NCBI RefSeq assembly: GCF_003989135.1 | Contig: NZ_RYZZ01000037.1 | Span: forward strand, 62,001 to 126,000 | Direction: 5' to 3' | Source of the DNA: Peribacillus cavernae | GTDB lineage: Bacteria; Bacillota; Bacilli; Bacillales; DSM-1321 | Length of the DNA stretch: 64,000 bases | Part shown: positions 17,279 through 26,605 of the stretch, in pieces | Numbering within the stretch: the first letter of the stretch is position 1 | Layout: each line of letters opens with the position of its first letter | Notes under the pieces: model-generated | What the model was told of the DNA's origin: nothing | The model's database searches: none | What the model saw: the letters and a program-made list of their open reading frames with translations, nothing else | Translations under genes and position numbers: made by a program

Positions 17279-17641
17279 TTAGCAATTCTCCGGTGTACCT
17301 GCATTCACTGCGGTACGGAAAGACGAGCCGCAGCCACATGAAGCAATCGCGTTCGGATTGTCAATGGTGAATCCGCCGCCCATCATCGATTGCTTATAAT
17401 CAATATTAATCCCGTTTAAAATCGGGGCATCCTGTTTATTTACCAGGATCCCGATCCCAAACTGTTCAAGCAGTTGATCTTGTTCACCGGATTCCTTTTC
17501 AAAACCCATTCCATACGAAAGGCCGCTGCAGCCCCCGCCTTTTATGGCAACCCTTAAAAAAGATCCTTCTTCATCATTATGTTTCATCATTTCTTTTATT
17601 TGAAAAGCTGCTGCTTCCGTTATATTTACCACTTCACTCAT
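17279..17641 (-). CDS. yutM: A-type iron-sulfur carrier protein YutM (ErpA/SufA-like)
   Basis: HesB/IscA family Fe-S carrier, 120 residues from ATG 17641 (MSEVVNITEA), preceded by GGGAGG at seven bases; the 74 codons of open frame upstream are noncoding. The three ligand cysteines are Cys38 (GGGCSGLSY), Cys102 and Cys104 (SCGCGSS). The protein passes assembled clusters to apo-enzymes. It lies amid other Fe-S or redox genes (yuzB, yutI, yumC) and far from the suf operon at 37-43 kb. A partial, frameshifted second copy lies at 15284-15393. Confidence 0.94.
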   Translation of the reverse strand: MSEVVNITEAAAFQIKEMMKHNDEEGSFLRVAIKGGGCSGLSYGMGFEKESGEQDQLLEQFGIGILVNKQDAPILNGINIDYKQSMMGGGFTIDNPNAIASCGCGSSFRTAVNAGTPENC

Positions 17642-17896
17642 ATAAAAACCTCCCTTGATTGTGTTTGAGAAAATATCAAACCGACCCTGAGCTGGCAGGA
17701 ACAGGATCACACATGACCCGAGAAACTTGTTTATACCCCGACCGAGCATGTTATTCGGCTTAAGGTGCTTACGACTATTATTATATACCAAAAAAATTAC
17801 CGCGCTCAACTTTCCAACACTCGTGCTTACATACTTTTTGTACAAATTATTCTGTATGCTCACTATAATGGGTTATAGTTTACCATATTAACTATG

Positions 17897-18133
17897 CTAA
17901 AACATTGGGTTTTCTTCGAGATATTGATATATATTTTCGACAAGTTCTTCAGGAGTATCCCCTGTAACCGGTTCACCGTTAACAAGGGCGTATAAGCTTG
18001 CCGCGCATTTTCCACAATAACCAAGACAGCCATATTCGACAATATCGAAATTAGGATCCCGCTCTAATTGCTCCAAAGCCTTTTGGGCTCCACTGGCAAG
18101 ATTGCTAATACAAAACTCTATGATCGGGTTCAT
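17897..18133 (-). CDS. yuzB: DUF1450 protein YuzB
   Basis: Small cytosolic protein of 78 residues. Four cysteines, Cys8 plus Cys36, Cys40 and Cys43 in GCLGYCGKC, resemble a thioredoxin-like ferredoxin arrangement and may bind a metal or cluster; this is inferred from spacing. Family DUF1450 has no assigned function. Start ATG 18133 has GAGAGGTG at five bases. It lies between yutM and yutJ as in B. subtilis. Confidence 0.88.
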   Translation of the reverse strand: MNPIIEFCISNLASGAQKALEQLERDPNFDIVEYGCLGYCGKCAASLYALVNGEPVTGDTPEELVENIYQYLEENPMF

Positions 18134-18433
18134 GGTCTCACCTCTCTATCACTAACAGATTATCCTACCCCTTTTCTTAGAAACAGTCAATGATTCCATC
18201 CCCTGCGAATGCTTAATTTTGATAATATTATTGTGGTTTGATCACAATTTCGTTATACTTTTTATGGATTAAAAAAGTGGGCCATTATAGATAATTATTT
18301 GTATCCAATTAGCCAATTCGGCATCACCTGAAGATCTTTGCGAATCTAATCTTATGCGGTTGTGTCTTAGTAATGGGGTAAGTGAAAGAAGTAACAAGTC
18401 ATTTTAGCAAAACATACAAAGGGGAAATTCATA

Positions 18434-19501
18434 ATGAAGAATTTAGTCATACTTGGCGGCGGTTACGGGGGAATGAGAATCCTTGAGGAATTACTGCCTG
18501 GACAGCTTCCTGACGATGTTTCCATCACACTAGTCGATCGTAACCCATACCATTGTTTAAAAACTGAATACTATGCTCTGGCAGCTGGAACCATATCTGA
18601 CCAGCATATCCGGGTCACTTTTCCAGAGCACCCGCGCTTGAAAATCGTTTACGGGGAAATCAGCACCGTCGATTTAGAGGAGAAAAAAATCATCCTAACG
18701 GGGAAGGAGCCTGTCCCCTATGATGATTTAGTCATCGGCCTCGGCTGTGAAGATAAGTATCATAACGTTCCCGGCGCTGATACGTTTACGTATAGCATCC
18801 AGACGATTGATAAATCAAGACGCACCTATCAGGCTTTGAACAATCTTGGCGGAGGAGCAACCGTCTCGATTGTCGGTGCAGGCTTGAGCGGTGTTGAACT
18901 GGCAAGTGAACTGATTGAAAGCCGCCCTGATTTAAAAATTAAATTATTCGACCGCGGCGAGCATATACTATCGGCCTTTCCGAAGCGATTAAGCACTTAT
19001 GTCGAATCATGGTTCCATAAGCATGACGTGGATATCGTCTCCAAGTCAGACATTACCCGAGTTGAAGAAAACCTGCTATATAACCATGACGAATCAGTGT
19101 CAAGTGACGTCATTGTTTGGACTGCCGGCATCCGGCCCAATAAAGTGATCAGAGATTTAGATATCGAGAAAGATAAGCAAGGCCGTGCTGTTTTAACGCC
19201 GCAGCATTTTCTTCCGACCGACGACAGCGTCTTTGTCGTAGGAGACTGCGCCAGCCTTCCCCATGCTCCAAGTGCCCAGCTCGCTGAAGGCCAAGCTGAG
19301 CAGATTGTGACCGTCCTTTTGAAAAAATGGGCCAATGAACCGCTTCCAGAAAGCTTTCCAACGATTAAGCTTAAAGGTGTATTAGGGTCGCTCGGCAAAA
19401 AACATGGGTTCGGTCTAGTCGCGGACCACGCCATTACCGGAAGAGTGGCCCGATTATTAAAATCGGGAATACTGTGGATGTACAAGTATCACAGGGGGTA
19501 A
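18434..19501 (+). CDS. yutJ: type II NADH dehydrogenase-like protein YutJ
   Basis: FAD-dependent pyridine nucleotide oxidoreductase related to NDH-2, 355 residues, shorter than YumB because the C-terminal membrane-binding part is reduced. FAD motif GGGYGG is at residues 8-13; the second dinucleotide motif VSIVGAGLSGVELASEL lies near residue 145; VFVVGDCASL is near residue 265. Electron acceptor unknown. Start ATG 18434 follows AAAGGGGAAATTCATA. An inverted repeat ATTGTG-N7-CACAAT lies about 190 bp upstream. It ends in a strong bidirectional terminator shared with yuzD. Confidence 0.9.
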   Translation: MKNLVILGGGYGGMRILEELLPGQLPDDVSITLVDRNPYHCLKTEYYALAAGTISDQHIRVTFPEHPRLKIVYGEISTVDLEEKKIILTGKEPVPYDDLVIGLGCEDKYHNVPGADTFTYSIQTIDKSRRTYQALNNLGGGATVSIVGAGLSGVELASELIESRPDLKIKLFDRGEHILSAFPKRLSTYVESWFHKHDVDIVSKSDITRVEENLLYNHDESVSSDVIVWTAGIRPNKVIRDLDIEKDKQGRAVLTPQHFLPTDDSVFVVGDCASLPHAPSAQLAEGQAEQIVTVLLKKWANEPLPESFPTIKLKGVLGSLGKKHGFGLVADHAITGRVARLLKSGILWMYKYHRG

Positions 19502-19540
19502 AAAAGTTTTGAAGAGCCCTGCTCTTCAAAACTTTTTTTA
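19501..19540 (+). terminator. bidirectional terminator between yutJ and yuzD
   Basis: Stem AAAAAGTTTTGAAGAG / CTCTTCAAAACTTTTT, about 16 bp with a very short loop; T-runs on both strands. It begins in the yutJ stop and reaches the yuzD stop. Confidence 0.92.
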
Positions 19541-19867
19541 CCTTCCACTTTTATACCCCAGTTTCTCCATTTCCTTTACGATTTTCTTCAACTGCGGGTT
19601 TCCTTCCCCGACGATTTCATCCTCAATCACGACTACTGGATAGAATAGGTCTTCTTCTATAACTTTTTTGGAAAAGTCCTTTTTCTTTTGCTCATCCTGG
19701 GGATTGAATATATCAATATAGGCAACGGTAAACTGTTGGTCTGGGAACTTCCTGGAAAGCGCTGCCTCAAGCCACTCATATGTTTCCTTTGATGAAGGCA
19801 GATTTACACAGCTTGCACAAATTTGTTCAGCTCCATAAACTTGTATTTCAATTTCTTTTTGTACCAT
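19538..19867 (-). CDS. yuzD: DUF1462 protein YuzD
   Basis: Thioredoxin-fold-like protein of 109 residues (family DUF1462). The N-terminal VYGAEQICASCVNLP places a CASC-type cysteine pair where thioredoxins carry CxxC, and PVVVIEDEIVGEGNP gives the cis-Pro region. A role in redox or Fe-S handling is suggested by the neighbours (yutI, yutM) but not shown. Start ATG 19867 follows GGGGGAG. Divergent from yutI. Confidence 0.88.
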   Translation of the reverse strand: MVQKEIEIQVYGAEQICASCVNLPSSKETYEWLEAALSRKFPDQQFTVAYIDIFNPQDEQKKKDFSKKVIEEDLFYPVVVIEDEIVGEGNPQLKKIVKEMEKLGYKSGR

Positions 19868-20008
19868 GGTTTCTCCCCCGGTTCTTTTGCTTTCATTGTA
19901 ACTGACTTTTATCTATTGGTTAAAGGAATATCTAGTATAATACGAATTTTGAATTGGATTTTTTTCAGTTATCGCATTATAATATAACTAGGAAAGGAGT
20001 CGATTGCA

Positions 20009-20245
20009 ATGAATGATCAGGCAATGTTAGATCAAGTTCAAGAAGTTCTGGATAAACTTCGTCCGTTTCTTCTTCGTGACGGCGGTGACTGCGAACTTGT
20101 AGATGTAGATGACGGAATTGTAAAGCTTCGTTTGCTTGGCGCATGCGGCAGCTGCCCGAGTTCTACGATCACGCTAAAAGCAGGAATTGAACGCGCTCTT
20201 CTTGAGGAAGTTCCAGGTATAGAAGAAGTTGAACAAGTGTTCTAA
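20009..20245 (+). CDS. yutI: NifU-like Fe-S scaffold/carrier YutI
   Basis: NfuA-type NifU C-terminal domain alone, 78 residues. Cys46 and Cys49 in GACGSCPSS are the cluster ligands, shared between two subunits in family members. [20 protein letters not shown] near residue 17 is the usual N-terminal part. It delivers 4Fe-4S clusters to target enzymes. Start ATG 20009 with AAAGGAG. Monocistronic, followed by a terminator shared with thrB. Confidence 0.94.
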   Translation: MNDQAMLDQVQEVLDKLRPFLLRDGGDCELVDVDDGIVKLRLLGACGSCPSSTITLKAGIERALLEEVPGIEEVEQVF

Positions 20246-20254
20246 TCTTATAAA

Positions 20255-20292
20255 TAAAGCTGACTCTGTCACCATAAGAGTCAGCTTTTTTG
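20255..20292 (+). terminator. bidirectional terminator between yutI and thrB
   Basis: AAAGCTGACTCT / AGAGTCAGCTTTTTT, 11-12 bp stem, loop about 10 nt, T-run on both strands. Confidence 0.9.
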
Positions 20293-20295
20293 TTA

Positions 20296-21246
20296 TTATT
20301 CATGTCCCATACTGATTTCTTTCGACTTACGATTGCTCTCTTCAAGCAGTTCCACCCTGCTTCCCTGATTATCAATTTCGAGCTCCTTAACAAGAAATTC
20401 AGGGAATGCTTCAGCCAGGCTATTCTTTACTCTATCTGCCTTATCCCTTAAGACAAAGGATACCACCGTCGGGCCTGCCCCGCTCAATGCAGTCCCGAAT
20501 GCGCCAGCTTTCAAGGCAACTTCTTCAACCTTGGCTGAATGCGGGACGAGATGAGACCGATACGGCTGATGAAATTCATCATTCTTCATCATTTCACCGG
20601 CTAGCTGCCACTGTTTTGACAGCAAGGCTGCAACCATTACATTACCGACAGCGCCTGCCTGCACAGCGCGGCTAAATGAAAGATGGTCGGGCAGGACATT
20701 CCTTGAACCCTCGGTCGGTAGTTCGTAATCCGGGATGACCGCAACCACCTTCACTTCATCAAGCGGGAAAGACAGGACATCGGTTTTATCCGCAAAATGT
20801 CTGCCAACCACAAGTCCTCCATACACGGACGCACCGGCATTGTCAGGATGGCCTTCCAGAGAAGAAGCATGACGGTTTTTTTCTTCCTTCGATAATTTCA
20901 ATCCCCCGGCTGCATCTGCTAGCTCTATTCCGGCCACAATAGCCGAGGCACTGCTGCCAAGCCCTCTCGTCAGCGGAATATCACTCGATATATAAACGCG
21001 GCATGGTTGAAGTGCTTTTCCGTAATAGGCTGCAACTTTATTGGCTATTGAAATAATATAGTTGTCCTCATTGGAAGGAAACACGGCCAGTTCTTTTGAA
21101 AGCGGAATGATCTCCCACTCTTTTGCAAGTTGAACCTGCAAATTCAGATAAAGTCCAAGTGCCAGACCGATCGAGTCAAAGCCTGGCCCTAAATTGGCCG
21201 TGCTGGCCGGTACGGTGATCGAATACATCTCACCTTCCTTTATCAT
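20296..21246 (-). CDS. thrB: homoserine kinase
   Basis: GHMP kinase phosphorylating L-homoserine with ATP, 316 residues. The ATP loop [12 protein letters not shown] spans residues 91-102; [16 protein letters not shown] near the start and [15 protein letters not shown] near residue 235 are the other two GHMP motifs. Last gene of hom-thrC-thrB; its ATG overlaps the thrC stop by 4 bp, so it depends on upstream translation. No defect seen. Confidence 0.95.
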   Translation of the reverse strand: MIKEGEMYSITVPASTANLGPGFDSIGLALGLYLNLQVQLAKEWEIIPLSKELAVFPSNEDNYIISIANKVAAYYGKALQPCRVYISSDIPLTRGLGSSASAIVAGIELADAAGGLKLSKEEKNRHASSLEGHPDNAGASVYGGLVVGRHFADKTDVLSFPLDEVKVVAVIPDYELPTEGSRNVLPDHLSFSRAVQAGAVGNVMVAALLSKQWQLAGEMMKNDEFHQPYRSHLVPHSAKVEEVALKAGAFGTALSGAGPTVVSFVLRDKADRVKNSLAEAFPEFLVKELEIDNQGSRVELLEESNRKSKEISMGHE

Positions 21247-22304
21247 GACTGAACCAGGACCTGTAAGTGTTCCACGATGATTCTTTCATCCATCGGCAGC
21301 AAAACGGGCTGGATCAGGCTTGTTTCCACCGCAGTTGTCGGATCCTTTAATCCATTGCCTGTCAGGACGGCAACAATCTTGCTGCCCTTTTTTATTTCAC
21401 CGCTGTTTAGCTGCTTTTGAATTCCCGCAATAGATGCACAGGAAGCCGGCTCGGCAAAGATCCCTTCTTTGCTGGCCAATAAACGGTAGGCATGTAAAAT
21501 CTCTTCATCTGACACTTCGTCAATTTTGCCCTGTGATTCCGATGCTGCTTCGACTGCAAACCTCCAGCTCGCTGGGTTTCCAATCCGGATGGCAGTAGCG
21601 ATGGTTTCCGGGTTTTCGAAAATGCGATCATGAACAATTGCCGCTGCACCTTCCGCTTCAAAGCCCCTCATCTGCGGCAGCCCAGTATTTCTTTGTTCAT
21701 GATACTCTTTAAAGCCTTTCCAATAGGCTGTAATATTGCCAGCATTCCCTACCGGCAGTGCAAGCACATCCGGTGCACCGCCAAGTATGTCGCAGATTTC
21801 GAACGCGGCCGTTTTTTGTCCTTCGATCCGATACGGATTTACAGAGTTTACAAGCGTAAAAGGCGCTTCTTCACTGATATTCCGGACAATTTGCAGGGCA
21901 TTATCAAAATTCCCCTCAATCGAGATGATTTCAGCACCATACATGACAGCCTGTGCTAGCTTGCCCATGGCAATTTTCCCTTCCGGAATGACAACGATAC
22001 AACGCAACCCGGCCCGTGCAGCATAAGCTGCCGCCGCAGCTGATGTGTTGCCCGTTGAGGCACAAATGATGGCGTCGCTTCCCTCTTCTACCGCTTTGGC
22101 TACAGCCATCACCATCCCGCGGTCCTTGAAAGAGCCTGTCGGATTGGCTCCTTCGTATTTTACGTAAAGGTCGACCTCCCATTCCTCCGAAAGACGCCGA
22201 CATGGAAGCAGCGGTGTATTGCCTTCCAACAGCGACAGTGCCGGTGTTTTTTCCGTCACAGGCAGGAATGATGCGTATTCTTGTAAAAGTCCTTTCCAGC
22301 TCAT
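21243..22304 (-). CDS. thrC: threonine synthase
   Basis: PLP enzyme turning O-phosphohomoserine into threonine, 353 residues. The PLP lysine is Lys60 in [30 protein letters not shown] follows and [16 protein letters not shown] binds the cofactor phosphate. The start overlaps the hom stop and its own stop overlaps thrB, each by 4 bp. Intact. Because hom upstream carries a nonsense codon, polar effects on thrC are possible. Confidence 0.95.
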   Translation of the reverse strand: MSWKGLLQEYASFLPVTEKTPALSLLEGNTPLLPCRRLSEEWEVDLYVKYEGANPTGSFKDRGMVMAVAKAVEEGSDAIICASTGNTSAAAAAYAARAGLRCIVVIPEGKIAMGKLAQAVMYGAEIISIEGNFDNALQIVRNISEEAPFTLVNSVNPYRIEGQKTAAFEICDILGGAPDVLALPVGNAGNITAYWKGFKEYHEQRNTGLPQMRGFEAEGAAAIVHDRIFENPETIATAIRIGNPASWRFAVEAASESQGKIDEVSDEEILHAYRLLASKEGIFAEPASCASIAGIQKQLNSGEIKKGSKIVAVLTGNGLKDPTTAVETSLIQPVLLPMDERIIVEHLQVLVQS

Positions 22305-23599
22305 AGTAATTCTTCTCCTTCCACACGGTATGCACTTTTTATTTCTTTAATCATTTCATAATTACTTAATTCCTGCTTAATCCGGTCAAGGTTAAATAGA
22401 GAAGCACGGTGCGTTATAAGGACAATTTCAGACGATTCCTTCTGCTTCAAAGGAAGCTGAAGGATTTTATCAAAGCTTACCCCATACTCTGAGAAAATAG
22501 ATGTAATGTTCGCCAGTACCCCAACTTCATCGCTGACATGGAGCCTGATAAAGAACTTGGCATACACGTCCTCGGGACCCTTCAACGCTTTTGGATACTG
22601 CGGTGACACGGCACTCCTGCCGTTCACTCCCAGTCTCATATTCTTTAACACGTTGACTAAATCGGAAACGACCGCTGTAGCGGTAGGCAGGCTCCCGGCT
22701 CCGGGCCCGTAGAACATCGTCTCACCCACCGCTTCCCCGTACACATAGACTGCATTGTATTCATCATTAACAGAAGCAAGCGGATGGGTTTCCGGAAGCA
22801 GAGTTGGCTGGACGCTTACCTCGACCTTCTCGCCATAGCGTGATGCAATTCCAATCAATTTCATCGTATAGCCAAGCTTCTGGCTATACTCTAAATCATC
22901 CTTGCTGATTTCTGTGATTCCCTGAACCTTAACATCATCCAAATCAATCGTCATTGAAAAACCTAAAGTCGACAATATTGCCATCTTGCGGGCCGCATCC
23001 AATCCGCTGACGTCAGAAGTAGGATCAGCTTCTGCATAGCCCAGTTCCTGCGCCTCCTTCAACACGTCCTCATAGGCACTCCCGTTTTTGCTCATTTTCG
23101 TTAGAATGAAGTTAGTTGTGCCATTTACGATTCCCATCATTTTTGTAATCCGGTCTGAGGCAAGACCATCCACCAGACCTCTTAAAATCGGAATCCCGCC
23201 TGCCACACTTGCTTCGTAAAACAAATCGCATTGATTGGCTGTTGCTTCTAATAATAATTCCGGACCGTGCAGTGCCATCAGGTCCTTATTTGCTGTGACG
23301 ATGTGTTTCTTATTTCTTAGTGCTTTTACAAGCAAGCTTCGGGTTTCTTCGATGCCGCCCATCACTTCGATCACCACATCAATGTCCGGGTCATCAAAAA
23401 TATCGTTCGGGTTAGTTGTAAGCAAACGGTCGTCTACTGGCACTTGACGTTCTTTCGACATATTTTTTACAAGTATTTTCTTTATGGATACTGGACATCC
23501 GATCTGGTGCATCAGCTAGTCTTGATGGCTTTCAACGATCTTCACTACTCCCGATCCGACTGTACCTAATCCCAATAATCCGATTGAGATAGCTTTCAT
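22301..23599 (-). pseudogene. hom: homoserine dehydrogenase with in-frame TAG at codon 28
   Basis: The full reading frame from ATG 23599 (MKAISIGLLGLGTVGSGVV) to the stop at 22301 is 433 codons, the normal length, but codon 28 is TAG (23516-23518). B. subtilis Hom reads HQDKLMHQ here; this one reads HQD-stop-LMHQ, so one base change of a lysine codon explains it. The remaining frame stays open and conserved: EASVAGGIPI, the catalytic DPTSDVSGLDAARK and a C-terminal ACT domain. Restart at ATG 23512 would lose the NADP-binding GLGTVGSG motif (residues 10-17). Possibilities are true inactivation, amber readthrough, or a sequence error. Confidence 0.9.
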
Positions 23600-23656
23600 A
23601 TGGCTCCCCCTCTTTACTGTTTTCCTAGTAAAAACATTTGTTTTTTCATAGTAGAC

Positions 23657-23685
23657 ATTATAATGTTAACTTTGGTTTTTTTCAA
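23657..23685 (-). promoter_or_regulatory. sigma-A promoter of the hom operon
   Basis: Minus strand -35 TTGAAA (23680-23685), exact 17-bp spacer, -10 TATAAT (23657-23662), 58 bp before the hom ATG. The leader is short; no T-box or other riboswitch fits. Confidence 0.75.
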
Positions 23686-23891
23686 TAGTCCGAACAGGGA
23701 AAGAAGCTTATGGAAGCGTTTAACTGCTTATGACGATTGAGAATATTTTTTCTTTACTAATTTTTTTCTGAAGCTGTTACTTGTATTATTCCTCCCTATA
23801 TATCACTTATTGTTTTTGTTATCATAACATAGTAATATTGAGGATGAAACAATTCTGAATACACTGAAGAGACACTTACTGGCCGCTTTCC

Positions 23892-24893
23892 TTAGAGCCA
23901 GCTCAATAAAGGTATGTTCATCTGCTTTACCGGTATGCCGGCCATATCATAAAAGCTCCGCAAAAACTCTTCATAATAAACCGATTTTTCGGTATAAACG
24001 GTTATTTCATCCTCCAGCTGCAAGGATCTCGCTTCCGCTGGATTGCTGTAATATCCTTCAATTGTTTCAAAATAGTGAATCGGGAAAATCAGCCGGGCAT
24101 ATAGCAGCCTGGAGGAAAAGGAGGTAAGCGGCTGGACGCTTTGATAGTCATGTAGAAACTGTTGCAGGCCTGGCTGGTACGTTTGTTGGTTTTTAAAATA
24201 ATGCTGTCTAATCCACTCGGAAATATCCCTGCTTCCATTGTCAAATATCCAATCAAATGGATTTTTAATGCAGTATTTCCCACTCCATGTATCGTTCGCA
24301 AATCGATCATAACATATCGTTCCTGCGTCCATAGCGCTTGGGTTATCATCGATTTCGGTATCAGCTAAATACTGAATCGCATTTTCTCCAAGAGCCATAT
24401 AATACGGAAAAGTTTCTACAAATAGTTTTTCAAATTGGTTATTGGGGTGTGCATGGAGTTTATCCTTCCACATTTTTTCGAGTTGATCGATCCTTTGCTC
24501 CCAAAGGATCTTCCAATTTCCAAGCCGTGAACATTTTTTTATTGGGTAGGTGATCGAACGGGCCCGCGCATGAAATAATGCTAACTTCCTGCCCAGCCGC
24601 AAATCCCGGCCTTCTGCCAGAACATTGTTTGCAAGCAGCAGGAACATGTGGCCGTCAGCTTCAGAAATATAGCTTTGATGGTTAGCCATGACAAAGGAGG
24701 ATACATAACGATCCCCCTGCTGCGACAGATGCTCAGACATTTTTTGCCTTTCCACTAATTCTTCCTGTTCCAATTTTTCAAGTGGAATAATACTATATAA
24801 TACATTCTCTGAGCGAAAAGAAGGAAACTGTCCAAGAGATTCCTCCTTCTCGACATGGATTCCGTAATTTTTGTATATGATTTCTTCTATCAT
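23892..24893 (-). CDS. yutH: spore coat-associated protein YutH (CotS/kinase-like family)
   Basis: A 333-residue protein of the YutH/CotS family, which has an aminoglycoside-phosphotransferase-like fold and attaches to the spore coat. Recognisable stretches are ADGHMFLLLANNVLAEG near residue 79 and LALFHARARSI near residue 104. The catalytic HxD of true kinases is not evident, fitting a structural role. Single gene, between the thr operon and yutG as in B. subtilis; expression during sporulation is expected from the family but no sigma-E or sigma-K box was confidently assigned. Confidence 0.82.
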   Translation of the reverse strand: MIEEIIYKNYGIHVEKEESLGQFPSFRSENVLYSIIPLEKLEQEELVERQKMSEHLSQQGDRYVSSFVMANHQSYISEADGHMFLLLANNVLAEGRDLRLGRKLALFHARARSITYPIKKCSRLGNWKILWEQRIDQLEKMWKDKLHAHPNNQFEKLFVETFPYYMALGENAIQYLADTEIDDNPSAMDAGTICYDRFANDTWSGKYCIKNPFDWIFDNGSRDISEWIRQHYFKNQQTYQPGLQQFLHDYQSVQPLTSFSSRLLYARLIFPIHYFETIEGYYSNPAEARSLQLEDEITVYTEKSVYYEEFLRSFYDMAGIPVKQMNIPLLSWL

Positions 24894-25084
24894 AGGGGAA
24901 ACACCTGCCTTTCACAGTCTAAAGTCAGTACAATAGGACACTCTATCTCTTATATATATGAGGAAATTACAGATTTCTGAATGAATAATGCTTCTTTGAA
25001 TAAATTTCATTACCAAGTTTCACAACGATACTATTTGCGGATATAGCTTAAAACCAATCGAAATATTCAGGAACGGGTGATAAA

Positions 25085-25582
25085 ATGGCAGAAAAAGGCG
25101 TGAATCTGACCGAACAGACAGCAAGAAAATGGTTAGCGGAAAGAGGGGTAACCATACAGGACATTGCAGATTTGGTCATGTACCTTCAAAAAAGCTACCA
25201 TAAAAATTTGCAAATGGAAGCTTGTATTGAAAATGTTGAAAAGGTCTTATCAAAGCGCGAAGTCCAGAATGCAATCCTCACAGGCATTCAGCTTGATATG
25301 CTAACGGAAAAGAAGATGCTTGAACAGCCGCTGCAGTCGATTATCGAAGTCGATGAAGGATTATACGGAGTCGATGAAATACTGGCATTTTCCATTGTGA
25401 ATGTATATGGTTCCATCGGTTTTACAAATTACGGCTACATCGATAAGTTGAAACCGGGAATATTAAAATATTTAAATGACAAAAGTACCGGAATGGTTCA
25501 TACATTTTTGGACGATATCGTGGGTGCGATTGCTGCAGCTGCTTCAAGCAGGCTTGCCCATCGTGCAGAGCATACGGAATAA
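25085..25582 (+). CDS. yutG: phosphatidylglycerophosphatase A-like protein YutG
   Basis: PgpA-family protein of 165 residues. The conserved block VDEGLYGVDEILAFSIVNVYG (about residues 95-115) and the C-terminal FLDDIVGAIAAAASSRLAHR are typical of the YutG/PgpA group; dephosphorylation of phosphatidylglycerophosphate is the family activity. Bacillus YutG lacks the long hydrophobic segments of E. coli PgpA, as here. Start ATG 25085 follows an AACGGGTGATAAA site. Monocistronic. Confidence 0.85.
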   Translation: MAEKGVNLTEQTARKWLAERGVTIQDIADLVMYLQKSYHKNLQMEACIENVEKVLSKREVQNAILTGIQLDMLTEKKMLEQPLQSIIEVDEGLYGVDEILAFSIVNVYGSIGFTNYGYIDKLKPGILKYLNDKSTGMVHTFLDDIVGAIAAAASSRLAHRAEHTE

Positions 25583-25590
25583 TAAAAAAA

Positions 25591-25657
25591 ACCGTCACCG
25601 GTCCTTGGCTTACAAAGCAATAGTTCTCCAGTTAGAGCATTGATTAGCCAAGGACCG
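25591..25657. terminator. long hairpin between yutG and yutF
   Basis: CGGTCCTTGGCT (25599-25610) pairs perfectly with AGCCAAGGACCG (25646-25657), 12 bp with a 35-nt loop. A T-run (GACGGTTTTTTTTATT) follows on the minus strand about 4 nt after the stem, so termination of yutF transcription is the likelier use. Confidence 0.6.
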
Positions 25658-25753
25658 ATGTAAGGTTAGACACCAGCCTAAGTTCAAAAAGTTATCCTTT
25701 CTTATCTTTTAAGAAATGACCATTTTCCACAGGAAAACAGTCCTTTTCTCTTC

Positions 25754-26521
25754 TTATTCAAATCTCCATAATTCTAAGGAGTCAATCGTATATGTAGGCT
25801 GTTCCTTATAATTCCGCAACAGTACGCTCGTGGTAACACCTGTATGGACTAGCAGTGTATCCATTCCAGCATTGATGCCTGCAAGAATATCGGTATCATA
25901 ATTATCGCCGACCATAATTGTATCTTCTTTCGGCACGCCCAGAACTTTTAAGGCCTGTTTCACGATAATTGATTCCGGTTTACCGATAAAGATCGGCTGC
26001 ACTTGTGTAGAAACAGCCACCACCGAAGTTAACGAACCATTTCCCGGAAGCAATCCTCTCTCGGTTGGGAGGGCAATATCCCCGTTTGTTGAAATAAAGG
26101 CTGCCCCTTTTCGGACGGCAAGGGCTGCTTTCGCGAGTTTTTCATAATTTATGTCACGATCAATTCCCATGACGACAAATTCTGGATTTTCATCATTAAA
26201 GGTCATGCCTTTTTCCTCTAATGCGGTGATGATCCCTTCTTCTCCAATCACATAAACCGAAGCATTCTTCTTTTGCTCTGCAATATAATTGGCAGTAGCC
26301 ATGCTTGTTGTAAACACCTGGCTTTCCTCGGCTGGGATATCAAAGCCACGAAGCTTATCAGCAACCTGTGCGGGTGTTCTTGAAGAATTGTTTGTAACGA
26401 ACAAATAGGGAATTCCTCTATCCATCAATTCATGAATAAAGTCACCGGCTTCTTCTATCTTTTCTGTTCCACGATACATCGTTCCATCTAAATCGATTAA
26501 ATATCCTTTATATTGCTTCAC
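25754..26521 (-). CDS. yutF: HAD-superfamily phosphatase YutF (NagD-like)
   Basis: HAD IIA (NagD/AraL-type) sugar- or nucleotide-phosphate phosphatase, 255 residues. Start GTG 26521 (VKQYKGYLIDLDGTMY) is preceded by AGGAG at seven bases and gives the family length; the 26 codons upstream are excluded. Motif I DLDGTMY contains the nucleophile Asp and acid Asp; motif II is FVTNNSSRTP; motif III/IV is the Lys in FIGKPE with VGDNYDTDILAG. Physiological substrate unknown. Followed upstream by yutE in the same direction. Confidence 0.9.
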   Translation of the reverse strand: MKQYKGYLIDLDGTMYRGTEKIEEAGDFIHELMDRGIPYLFVTNNSSRTPAQVADKLRGFDIPAEESQVFTTSMATANYIAEQKKNASVYVIGEEGIITALEEKGMTFNDENPEFVVMGIDRDINYEKLAKAALAVRKGAAFISTNGDIALPTERGLLPGNGSLTSVVAVSTQVQPIFIGKPESIIVKQALKVLGVPKEDTIMVGDNYDTDILAGINAGMDTLLVHTGVTTSVLLRNYKEQPTYTIDSLELWRFE

Positions 26522-26605
26522 TTTCTCACTCCTAAGGCAATTGCGACTTGCAAATATTGTATCGATCGTGTCATCCTGCATTAATTGGATGACAGGCACC
26601 GATTG

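Noticed and set aside
17642-17863. N-terminal extension of YutM
   Set aside because: ATG 17641 has an ideal ribosome binding site and gives the normal 120-residue length.
18230-18248. Second Rex operator before yutJ
   Set aside because: ATTGTG-N7-CACAAT has a 17-bp rather than 18-bp layout and lacks the inner TGAA/TTCA bases; it is only a weak inverted repeat about 190 bp upstream.
23600-23891. T-box or other riboswitch in the threonine operon leader
   Set aside because: The promoter is only 58 bp before hom, too close for a T-box, and the T-box core sequence is absent.
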